The position numbers and the translations under genes were made by a program. Source: Candidatus Atribacter alterifermentans (GTDB lineage Bacteria; Atribacterota; Atribacteria; Atribacterales; Atribacteraceae). Taken from it: 11,684 nt of DNA. Positions 5,905-11,674 of the stretch are shown here, one piece after another. The notes under the pieces were generated by a model. It ran no database searches and was not told the origin of the DNA. It saw nothing but the letters and a program-made list of their open reading frames with translations. The stretch lies in contig JAAYUP010000419.1 of NCBI GenBank assembly GCA_012517635.1, forward strand, positions 1 to 11,684, in the 5' to 3' direction. Numbering within the stretch: the stretch's first letter is position 1; each line of letters begins with the position of its first letter.

Positions 5905-6155
5905 ATGAAAATTTATAATGAGGGAAATAAGAATTTTAGTTTCACTCAAACCATCTTCCATAACTTAGCCAAGGTAAGAGATATTGAGCCAATGTTGACG
6001 GGCTATGGCAAAGGCTCTTTCGGTGTAATTAAAGCAAGAAAAAAAAGATCATTGGCAAATTTGCCCAGCAGCTGGTAAAAGCCTCACTTGGTCCGCTCAA
6101 ATTGCCCCCGAGGAACTTGAAGATACCCCTAGTGGTTGTGGTAGCTAAAGTATAA
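5905..6155 (+). pseudogene. Unidentified gene with -1 frameshift in an A8 run
   Basis: From ATG 5905 the frame reads MKIYNEGNKNFSFTQTIFHN and goes on through KVRDIEPMLTGYGKGSFGVI to an early stop at 6076-6078. At a run of eight A (about 6039-6046) the -1 frame takes over and reads KKIIGKFAQQLVKASLGPLK, ending PLVVVVAKV with a stop at 6153-6155. Both halves look protein-like and join smoothly to about 83 residues, so they are one gene broken by loss of one base in the homopolymer, by a sequencing error, or by programmed slippage (A AAA AAA is a slippery heptamer). I do not recognise the family. The ribosome site is weak. It follows the truncated antiporter by 18 bases. Confidence 0.45.
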
Positions 6156-6194
6156 ATGGCAGAAGGGGCGGACCAAAGTCGTCTTTTGTTACAA

Positions 6195-6490
6195 TTATTC
6201 GATGAAAACTGGTTGCCCCAAGACCCTTTTTTTATCGCTATTTCTGGTCACCACTACCCGAACGTAGCCCTCGTCTCCTTCAATAAAATAGCTATCCTGT
6301 TTAATTCCTGAGGTTACTTTTCTTTTGGCTCCGCCCTTTACAATCCACTCGATAGTGGCTTCCGCACTGGTGGAAGCCACTATTTTGTCGGGATAAACTT
6401 TTACTGAGAGGTCTGTGCCTTCGGTAGAATAGAAGTGACCATTTTGCAAGGCAGCAATGACGCTTTCTTCCCGCAAATCAGGAGCGGCAT
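6195..6490 (-). pseudogene. PHP-domain phosphoesterase, C-terminal remnant
   Basis: The minus-strand frame reads PDLREESVIAALQNGHFYST then EGTDLSVKVYPDKIVAS. This matches the end of PHP-domain proteins, where 'EESILAALKNGHFYSSTGPEI' follows the metal-binding domain, and continues with a beta-rich tail of the kind seen in secreted or standalone PHP hydrolases. The whole metal-binding N-terminal part is missing: upstream the frame runs at about 6490 into a dispersed 48-bp repeat (6497-6544). A TTG at 6476 is the only start-like codon and has no good ribosome site, so this is a gene tail and not a gene. It lies convergent with the frameshifted gene at 5905-6155. Confidence 0.6.
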
Positions 6491-6496
6491 TCCCTC

Positions 6497-6544
6497 TGTC
6501 ATTCCCAAAATCTTTAATCGGGCATCCAAGTATTTTTGCCTTTC
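6497..6544 (+). repeat. Dispersed 48-bp repeat, copy 1
   Basis: Begins TGTCATTCCC, contains TTTAATCGGG, then ATCCAAGTATTTTTG, and ends CTTTC. It matches 10906-10953 at 42 of 48 positions without gaps, counted by eye. It adjoins the broken end of the PHP gene. Confidence 0.75.
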
Positions 6545-6552
6545 AGGGGGTT

Positions 6553-6574
6553 ATAAGGGGGCAAGTCCCCTTAT
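6553..6574. repeat. Perfect 8-bp inverted repeat
   Basis: ATAAGGGG / CCCCTTAT with the loop GCAAGT. There is no T-run after it on either strand, so a role as terminator is unproven. It lies in the gap between the PHP remnant and the MFS gene. Confidence 0.5.
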
Positions 6575-6579
6575 TGCTG

Positions 6580-6614
6580 TTTACGGGGTAAAACTATATG
6601 CATTAAAATAATGC
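6580..6614 (+). promoter_or_regulatory. Possible MFS promoter overlapped by a palindrome
   Basis: TTTACG (6580-6585), 18-base spacer, TAAAAT (6604-6609). A perfect inverted repeat GCATTA-AAA-TAATGC (6600-6614) covers the -10 and could be an operator. The -35 is weak. Confidence 0.35.
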
Positions 6615-6639
6615 GAAACCAACAAAGGGCTCTGTTGAG

Positions 6640-7812
6640 GTGTTAACGCTGAACAAAACAAAAAGTTTATTTTTAAACCCCAACCTGCAAATTGTTTTTG
6701 GAATAACCTTGATGGGGGTTTTGGGAGTATCCAGTATTACTCCAGCTTTTCCTAAGATAATAAACCAGTTTGGGCTCTCTCATCAGGAAGTGGGCTGGTT
6801 GGTTGCCGTCTTTACTTTACCCGGAATTTTTCTAACTCCTCTTTTGGGGTTGTTGGCTGATCGGTGGGGGAGAAAAAGAATTCTGGTTCCCTCTCTTTTT
6901 ATCTTTGGGATAGCTGGTGGAGCCTGTGGCTTGGTTCGGAGTTTTCATCTGCTTTTAATTCTGCGTTTTTTCCAGGGAGTAGGAGCAGCCTCCCTGGGTT
7001 CGCTCAACGTCACTTTAATCGGAGACCTATTTTCAGGAGAAGAAAGAGTAAAAGCTATGGGGTACAATGCTAGCGTCTTGAATCTGGGAACAGCCAGTTA
7101 CCCGGCTTTGGGAGGGGTTCTAGCCACTCTGGGTTGGTTTTACCCCTTCTTTTTACCTCTTTTTGCTCTTCCTCTGGCAGTAGTCGTTTGGGGTCGTCTG
7201 CAAAATCCGGAACCTAAGGCCAAAAAGAATCTAAATCAATATTTACAACAAATTGGACAAAGCTTGAAACAGAAAGAGATTATCACTATCCTTATCGCAA
7301 GTGGGATAAATTTTATCATGCTCTACGGAGCCTATCTTACCTATTTACCTATTCTAATGGAACAGTCTTTTGCCCCTCCTTCTTGGTTAACCGGTTTATT
7401 AATGTCTGGCATGTCTCTTACCAGTGCTTTGGTTTCTTCCCAACTGGGAAGGTTAAGCCGATTAGTTTCCCAAGACAACCTGTTTAAAGCGGCTTTCCTA
7501 ATCTATGGCTTAGCTTTTTTGGTATTTCCCCTGGTTCCTTATCTTTCTACTGTTCTGATTCCGGTTTTTCTTTTGGGTCTGGCTCATGGAATCTGTATTC
7601 CTACTATCCATACCCAGCTAGCCCAATTTGCTCCCGCCGAATCTCGGGCTGTTTTTATGTCTCTGAACGGAATGGTGTTTCGATTAGGGCAAACTGTCGG
7701 CCCACTCTTTATGGGGTTTATTGCTCAAAATGCTGGGATAGAAAAGGTGTTTCCCACTGCCAGCGGCTTGGCAGTGGGAATGTTAATTCTTCTTTGGGGG
7801 GTTAAAAAATAA
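6640..7812 (+). CDS. Major facilitator superfamily (MFS) transporter
   Basis: A 390-residue intact protein with about 12 membrane helices, the usual size for a drug:H+ antiporter-like MFS permease of the cytoplasmic membrane. The motif A loop between helices 2 and 3 is LLADRWGRKRILVPSLFIFG (DRxGRK). The 'FQGVGAASLGSLNVTLIGDLF' helix-4 region and the 'NLGTASYPALGGVLATLGWFYPFFL' helix-5 motif C-type region fit exporters of the Bmr/TetA type. A central loop (QNPEPKAKKNLNQYLQQIG) separates the halves. The only in-frame start is GTG 6640, with AAAGGG 10 bases upstream. The substrate is unknown. It is convergent with arsR-fmdB, whose fmdB end lies five bases away. A perfect 12-bp inverted repeat lies in its last 60 bases. 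Confidence 0.93.
   Translation: MLTLNKTKSLFLNPNLQIVFGITLMGVLGVSSITPAFPKIINQFGLSHQEVGWLVAVFTLPGIFLTPLLGLLADRWGRKRILVPSLFIFGIAGGACGLVRSFHLLLILRFFQGVGAASLGSLNVTLIGDLFSGEERVKAMGYNASVLNLGTASYPALGGVLATLGWFYPFFLPLFALPLAVVVWGRLQNPEPKAKKNLNQYLQQIGQSLKQKEIITILIASGINFIMLYGAYLTYLPILMEQSFAPPSWLTGLLMSGMSLTSALVSSQLGRLSRLVSQDNLFKAAFLIYGLAFLVFPLVPYLSTVLIPVFLLGLAHGICIPTIHTQLAQFAPAESRAVFMSLNGMVFRLGQTVGPLFMGFIAQNAGIEKVFPTASGLAVGMLILLWGVKK
7751..7780. repeat. Perfect 12-bp inverted repeat inside the MFS 3' end
   Basis: TTCCCACTGCCA (7751-7762) and TGGCAGTGGGAA (7769-7780) with the six-base loop GCGGCT. It is within the coding region, ending about 30 bases before the stop. It may act as a transcript stabiliser or a terminator for the convergent transcripts, although no clean T-run follows on the plus strand. 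Confidence 0.7.
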
Positions 7813-7817
7813 GGGGT

Positions 7818-8048
7818 TTAGTTTAAACCGCACATACCGGTGCTGCAAGAACCAATCCCGCTCCTACCGGTGGTCGAGCTCGAATAAGAAGCTGATGCTC
7901 TGTCCCCTACCGAAAAGGTAGAGTTGAGTCTAACTGCCGCTCGAGAACCACAAAAGGGGCACTTATTCCCTTGATCCCTTTCCTTTAAGGGAAGGAGATC
8001 CTGATAGATTTTGCCGCAATCTTGACATCGATACTCGTACAAAGGCAT
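7818..8048 (-). CDS. FmdB-family zinc ribbon protein
   Basis: A 76-residue protein starting MPLYEYRCQDCGKIYQDLLP, the signature of the FmdB-type (CxxC_CxxC_SSSS) putative regulatory family. The first knuckle is CQDC, the second CPFC (KCPFCGSRAAVRLNS), so four cysteines can bind one zinc. A Ser/Gly-rich flexible tail follows (YSSSTTGRSGIGSC) and ends CSTGMCGLN with three further cysteines, typical of the family. ATG 8048 is chosen over the GTG three codons upstream because MPLYEYRC is the family start and GAGGTG sits correctly before it. It lies 22 bases behind arsR on the same strand, so they are probably cotranscribed. The family's exact role is not established. Confidence 0.9.
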   Translation of the reverse strand: MPLYEYRCQDCGKIYQDLLPLKERDQGNKCPFCGSRAAVRLNSTFSVGDRASASYSSSTTGRSGIGSCSTGMCGLN

Positions 8049-8070
8049 TTTTTTCACCTCTTTCTTTTTT

Positions 8071-8373
8071 CTAAAATTCTTCTCCCAATAGGGTAAGAGC
8101 TAAGTTAATGAATTTACTTATTTTGGGACTTGACAGGCGATAACAAGTGGTATTCCCTTTTCTTTCACCCACTACCAAACCCCGATCTCGCAAAAGAGTG
8201 AGGTGCTGAGAGATATTGGCTTGACTTTGGCCAATTTCTTTTTGAAGTTCTTGCACACATAGGGGTTCTTCCCCAATTCTAAGCAAAAGGCGAAGCCGGG
8301 TGGGGTGGGACAAGGCTTTAAGAACCCAGCTTAAGCGTCTTATTTCGTCACTATCAACCCGAGTGTCTATCAT
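8071..8373 (-). CDS. ArsR/SmtB-family transcriptional regulator
   Basis: A 100-residue winged-helix repressor. 'LSWVLKALSHPTRLRLLLRIGEEPLCVQELQKEIGQSQANISQHLTLLRDRGLVVGERKGNTTCYRLSS' is the full ArsR HTH, with recognition helix QSQANISQHLTLLRD and a beta wing. ArsR members bind DNA as dimers and release it on binding metal, arsenite, persulfide or other signals. The classical ELCVCDL metal site reads PLCVQEL here, so one of the paired cysteines is missing. The only other cysteine is in the wing (TTCYRL), which leaves the sensing chemistry open. ATG 8373 has AAGGAG 8 bases upstream. Its promoter has a perfect 14-bp palindrome over the -10. It likely represses itself and fmdB; control of the convergent MFS gene is not supported. 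Confidence 0.93.
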   Translation of the reverse strand: MIDTRVDSDEIRRLSWVLKALSHPTRLRLLLRIGEEPLCVQELQKEIGQSQANISQHLTLLRDRGLVVGERKGNTTCYRLSSPKISKFINLALTLLGEEF

Positions 8374-8403
8374 AATCTTTCTCCTTCAATGGATATCAGC
8401 AAT

Positions 8404-8438
8404 TTAGAATATTCTAATATATTTTTAAATTTTGTCAA
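8404..8438 (-). promoter_or_regulatory. arsR promoter with palindromic operator
   Basis: Minus strand: TTGACA (8433-8438), 16-base spacer, TAGAAT (8411-8416). The perfect palindrome TTAGAATATTCTAA (8404-8417) covers the -10, a place where ArsR-type dimers repress. It is about 30 bases upstream of the ATG. Confidence 0.65.
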
Positions 8439-8727
8439 GAAAAATTGGAAAAATAAAAAAAGGCGAAGTCCTTTTTTGGAGTTTGTACTTGTAAGCCCCG
8501 CCTCAATCCTAACCCTAGCGAAGCTTGATTTTGTCAGGGGTATTAGTGTTTATTTTTAATTATTTATTTTTAGATAAATATATAAATATAAAATAATATA
8601 TTAAATTATTTAAAAAGTTAGTACCCTTGTATTTATTTAGCTTTAAAAGTGTAAAATTTTACAAAGTGACGGGGGTTATTGTCGCAAACAATTAGACATA
8701 GTCTAGCTTATCTGAGGGGTGGTAATC
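8439..8727. other. AT-rich gene-free stretch with short palindromes
   Basis: No coding frame seen. It holds a hairpin AAAAAAGG-CGAAGT-CCTTTTTT (8456-8477), a very AT-rich run (about 8550-8640) and the perfect palindrome TGTAAAATTTTACA (8650-8663). The end next to 8728 may contain the left end of the Y1 element that follows. Confidence 0.4.
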
Positions 8728-9327
8728 ACGCCACAAGAAGTAGGAATTAAAAGCCCAACCGGAATATATCTTATCATGATAAGAAGAATAAACCGTTACC
8801 TTCTTTTTGAAGAGAAAGAAGAGAACTATCAACTTATTCAAACCTTGTAAAAATACCGAGAGAATGTTGAGAATAAGCTCAAGTCGTATTGATTGCTAGA
8901 AAATCATCTATATTAGTTACTATTTATTTTCAAAATCCGGTCAAAGATAGACTCGTTACCAAAGTACCAAATTTTATCAGGTTAAACTCCCTCGACAATT
9001 GTGAGGGAGACCATATCTATAGTCTGACTGTAACATAAGGATTTTTCATCCCAACCGAGATATAGCTATCAGCCGATGTTGTGAATTGATCAACCAGGAG
9101 AACAATGGCCAGAGTCTAGACCGATCTGAGAAAGGTCAATAACCGACGATGATGTAACACAAATAATCAAAAAACAGTGCAACATCGGTTATTCAATAGA
9201 TATCTAAAAATTTGGTATAAAGAAAAGAAATTTATGTTTAAAAGGCTTGAAAGAAATACCTGGTTTATTGATGAGACCAATTAAGAGGATGACAAAAATT
9301 AATAGAGGAATAATTCAAAGGGTATAA
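8728..9327 (+). pseudogene. Second Y1 (IS200-like/RAYT-related) transposase, heavily decayed
   Basis: Read with its stops and shifts, the region recalls a Y1 transposase with C-terminal HTH of the type starting 'MPRKxRxKSPTGIYHIMLRGINRQ'. Here ACG at 8728 stands for the start ATG, followed by PQEVGIKSPTGIYLIMIRRI, NRYLLFEEKEENYQLIQTL, a stop, KYRENVENKLKSY, a stop, and LLENHLY. The last corresponds to the 'LMxNHxHLL' HUH block, with the second histidine lost. Then comes a badly degraded middle (IFHPNRDIAISR for 'YIHQNPVKAxIS'). The end is recognisable, LKEIPGLLMRPIKRMTKINRGIIQRV, the usual 'IRQIERLTGISRGIIQRV' tail, with its stop at 9325-9327. The length fits a complete gene, so it decayed in place by point changes. 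AGGGGTGG before 8728 is the old ribosome site. Family call by eye, fairly strong at both ends. Confidence 0.65.
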
Positions 9328-9404
9328 CTTGTCATCAATCCCATTTCTATGTCATTTTGCAACAATTAAAGAAGAAAATCTCATTTATTTTCAAAGCCTG
9401 GTAG

Positions 9405-9674
9405 AAACTCAGAAATCTGGAAAGGGGGTGTAAGAATTATAAGCCAGAGAAAAATTCAACAGGTGTTGATACTTCCTCACTACCTGAAGAAATAAAACAA
9501 AATCCCGCTCTTAAGCTCGAGATAATGTCAAAACTAGCCACAGAAGATAGCTACCTGTATGTTGCATCCAAAAAACCCAAGGAATTCCATAAAATGACCT
9601 GTGAGTATATAGCCACCACCAAAGAGGAAAAGCCGTTGAGAGAGCCACACCAAATAAAAAAATGGGGGATCTAA
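9405..9674 (+). pseudogene. Unidentified coding remnant
   Basis: An open frame of 89 codons without a good start. It reads YKPEKNSTGVDTSSLPEEIK, then NPALKLEIMSKLATEDSYLYVASKK, then KPLREPHQIKKWGI to a TAA. It looks protein-like (charged and hydrophobic alternation, codon use like the neighbours), and a shifted frame just upstream (IKEENLIYFQSLVETQK) may be its continuation across a frameshift. No family recognised. It ends eight bases before repeat R3. Confidence 0.35.
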
Positions 9675-9681
9675 ATTATCT

Positions 9682-9730
9682 AAAGAGGGGAGTAGTAGGT
9701 TTAAATATTCAAGAATCAAGACCTGACCCC
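9682..9730 (+). repeat. Repeat R copy 3 (extended form)
   Basis: Carries the identical core TCAAGAATCAAGACCTGACC plus CC, preceded by AGAGGGGAGTAGTAGGT, as in copy 1. The base after it begins the stop codon of the truncated Old Yellow Enzyme frame. Confidence 0.8.
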
Positions 9731-10050
9731 TAGATTTTGTCCTGGGCCAAATGAACACCCATTTTGCATCCTATTGAATGCACAAAATCCACAATTCTTT
9801 TCAGAGGCTCAACCTGACTGTCATCCCAGAGCCCTAAGTCATTGTCAGTAATCCTACCGCGCCTTTCCACGGCCGTAGCCTCCTGCATGATAAGACCTAC
9901 GCCCCCCATTGCCCTCGTCCCATAGTGGACAAAGTGCCAGTCGGTTGGATGGCCGTCATCACCGGCGGAATACATACACATGGGCGACATCATGAACCGA
10001 TTGTTAAATTCGAGACCCTTTAGCTTAAACGGCGTGAAAAGTTTACTCAT
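9730..10050 (-). pseudogene. Old Yellow Enzyme (YqjM-like NADH:flavin oxidoreductase), N-terminal third only
   Basis: The protein starts MSKLFTPFKLKGLEFNNRFM, then SPMCMYSAGDDGHPTDWHFVHYGTRAMGGVGLIMQEATAV, RRGRITDNDLGLWDD and GCKMGVHLA. These match the first strands of the FMN-binding TIM barrel of YqjM-class ene-reductases, including the SPMCMYS motif with the redox-sensing cysteine and 'GRITDNDLGLW'. The sequence stops being homologous exactly at GVHLA; family members continue with HAGRKA, the flavin and substrate histidine region. Here it reads QDKI and ends in a TAG formed at the junction with repeat R3. About 106 of some 340 residues remain, so it cannot be active. ATG 10050 has AGAGG about 10 bases upstream. 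It lies 95 bases behind the four-helix membrane protein, on the same strand and likely the same transcript. Confidence 0.85.
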
Positions 10051-10145
10051 ATCAATACCTCTGCATATATTATTTGCTTTTTTGTATCTTTTTAAAAACT
10101 GGGAAGCTCATACATGAAAAATCTATGACCTGGGCACAGATTTAT

Positions 10146-10589
10146 TTATCCTAAGGGATACGGAAAAGATCCAAGCGAAGCAATATGAGCTATTATCAGC
10201 AGTGCCAGTACAATTACAAACAAATACCATTTTGCATGAAACATCCTGAGCGTCTTTTTAAACTGGGGGGCCTTTGTAAACCTCATGGTAAAACCTGCAA
10301 ACACCATCCACGCCATCACGGCTATAAGTACCCAGTTAAATACCGTAGCATACTGCAGCATTAAAATACCATGTACTAAGGCTGCAATAAATGCAGCAGC
10401 ATTTCCTGCATAATGCACATAGTGCCAGCTGTTTCTCATTTTGTCTAACCATTTCCATTGTGTTTTTGGGGCAACCAATTGATTAATAAGATGTAAAAGC
10501 ACACAAAGATTAGCAATTAAAAACAGTGCCCCTGCAACCCCTCCCATGGTTAAACCCAGGGATATATTGGCTGGAATCTCTTGGGTCAT
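10146..10589 (-). CDS. Four-helix membrane protein with paired histidines (possible b-type cytochrome)
   Basis: A 147-residue protein with four predicted membrane helices at about 11-38, 60-80, 83-103 and 119-140. Histidines H56 and H73, and H118 and H135, both lie 17 residues apart, near the two faces of helices 2 and 4; H59 is also close. This spacing is what bis-heme membrane cytochromes (ferric-reductase-like or cytochrome b561-like) use, so it may carry electrons across the membrane, but I do not recognise a specific family. A basic loop between helices 3 and 4 (RFTKAPQFKKTLR) should face the cytoplasm. ATG 10589 follows GGGGGGTAG. A flavin oxidoreductase fragment lies downstream in the same direction, which would fit an electron-transfer pair before truncation. 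The gene appears intact. Confidence 0.75.
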   Translation of the reverse strand: MTQEIPANISLGLTMGGVAGALFLIANLCVLLHLINQLVAPKTQWKWLDKMRNSWHYVHYAGNAAAFIAALVHGILMLQYATVFNWVLIAVMAWMVFAGFTMRFTKAPQFKKTLRMFHAKWYLFVIVLALLIIAHIASLGSFPYPLG

Positions 10590-10808
10590 ATCTACTACCC
10601 CCCTATTTTCTTGAATTTATTTTTGGGAGCCCACATCCTGGGGGTATCCAATTCTTCGGCAAATACTCAAAGCTGTTACCAAACCTTACGCCTTCGCTGA
10701 TAGCCCCCGAACTGAGCCCAGATTATTACGCTTTCTACTCATGAGATGGGTGAAGTATTTTCTTTGATAGTTTAATTATACTATATGTTTTTGAAGGATA
10801 GACCCCCA

Positions 10809-10823
10809 TGCCCCAGCGGGGCA
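10809..10823. repeat. Short GC hairpin
   Basis: TGCCCC-AGC-GGGGCA, a perfect 6-bp stem in the gene-free right end. No T-run follows. Confidence 0.4.
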
Positions 10824-10857
10824 CCAGATGAATATGAAAACTTGGAGGGACCATTCG

Positions 10858-10953
10858 GTCATTCCCGAAAACCTTCCGCCTGTCATTCCCAAAATTTCCC
10901 CCCTATGTCATTCCTGAAATTTTTAATCGGGAATCTAAGTATTTTTGTCTTTC
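10858..10953 (+). repeat. Dispersed 48-bp repeat, copy 2, preceded by two partial tandem units
   Basis: GTCATTCC starts at 10858, 10882 and 10907, giving units of 24-25 bases. The last unit is the full repeat (10906-10953) that matches 6497-6544 at 42 of 48 positions. Confidence 0.7.
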
Positions 10954-11074
10954 TTCGGTTTTAAAAGACGGTGGACCCCGTGATCTTCCCCCGATTGGAT
11001 TTTAACAATATGAAATTGCTTGGAGTGATGACGGGTATTATCATTGATGGATAGACATTTGGGCAAATCCCATT

Positions 11075-11098
11075 AGGGCAGACACACAGGTCTGCCCC
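11075..11098. repeat. REP-type hairpin GGGCAGAC/GTCTGCCC
   Basis: A perfect 8-bp stem (11076-11083 and 11090-11097) with the loop ACACAG, extended by A-C at the ends and followed by CTACG. Hairpins of this wording (AGGGGCAGACC...GTCTGCCC) are common interspersed elements in environmental bacterial genomes. Confidence 0.55.
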
Positions 11099-11148
11099 TA
11101 CGATAAAAAAAATGAAAAATTAAATAACAAATAATTTAATAATAAACT

Positions 11149-11215
11149 GGGACCAGGTCTTATTTCGGGTCTTGATTCTTGAGTGAATATAAGTTTGTGG
11201 AATTGAGATTATGGG
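11149..11215 (-). repeat. Repeat R copy 4 (inverted, rearranged)
   Basis: On the minus strand it holds TCAAGAATCAAGACC (from 11184 down). The plus strand has GGGACCAGGTCT (11149-11160) before it, as if the GACCTGACCC end were duplicated or shuffled. The flank TTTGTGGAATTGAGA is shared with copy 5. Confidence 0.55.
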
Positions 11216-11313
11216 GAAAAAAATAATAAAAAATAGAATCTTCATGCTCTGAGAGAATAAGGGAGAATAAAGCCGAGGAGGTGTATTGGCAGAAAGCGCT
11301 GAGGGAATCCAGA

Positions 11314-11368
11314 GGGTCATGTCTTGATTCTTGAATTATGGTGAAGCTGTGGAATTGGAGAAACATAG
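11314..11368 (-). repeat. Repeat R copy 5 (inverted)
   Basis: On the minus strand it reads TCAAGAATCAAGACATGACC, one base from the core. Copies 4 and 5 share a further flank (GTGGAATTG), so they are a local duplication about 150 bp apart. Confidence 0.65.
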
Positions 11369-11570
11369 GTTTAAATGATTTTTGTGAGATGAAGGGAAAT
11401 GAGATAAAAACCAAAATCCACCGTTGGTATCTGATGATTATTTATTCAAATAGTTCCTATCTTGAAAATAAAGCATTGAATAAAAAAAATGACGCCGACC
11501 TGAACCATCGCTTTTTGAAAGTGTGAGGATCTAATCTTTTAGGTTTTTGTTCTTCGTAAATATTTAAAAG

Positions 11571-11674
11571 GATGAGATTCTCACGCCCTTAAATGCTGAG
11601 GGGGGAGAGAGGGCGAGAGGGGGTGAGGGGGCGAGGAAAAAAATAATAAAGATGAACCGGATGAGATTGCCACG
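11571..11674 (+). repeat. Two GGATGAGATT-type repeat ends around a purine-rich G tract
   Basis: GATGAGATTCTCACG (11571-11585) and GATGAGATTGCCACG (11660-11674) differ at two adjacent bases. The second matches the start of a widespread intergenic repeat (GATGAGATTGCCACG...). Between them lies GGGGGGAGAGAGGGCGAGAG and more G-rich sequence (about 11600-11640). Confidence 0.45.

Noticed and set aside
5352..5906. Minus-strand frames within the antiporter gene
   Set aside because: Antisense of a clearly coding transporter.
8987..9009. CTCCCTC...GAGGGAG hairpin as a terminator or small RNA
   Set aside because: It lies inside the decayed transposase, has a 9-base loop and no T-run.
10775..10780. 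TATAAT on the minus strand as promoter of the four-helix membrane gene
   Set aside because: No acceptable -35 at 16-18 bases and it lies about 185 bases upstream; not strong enough to list.
1517..11368. R repeats as a CRISPR array
   Set aside because: Copies are 150 bp to 7 kb apart, in both orientations, with no regular spacers and no cas genes.
11120..11526. Three 60-85-residue open frames at the right end
   Set aside because: AT-rich low-complexity translations without ribosome sites, overlapping repeat copies 4 and 5.
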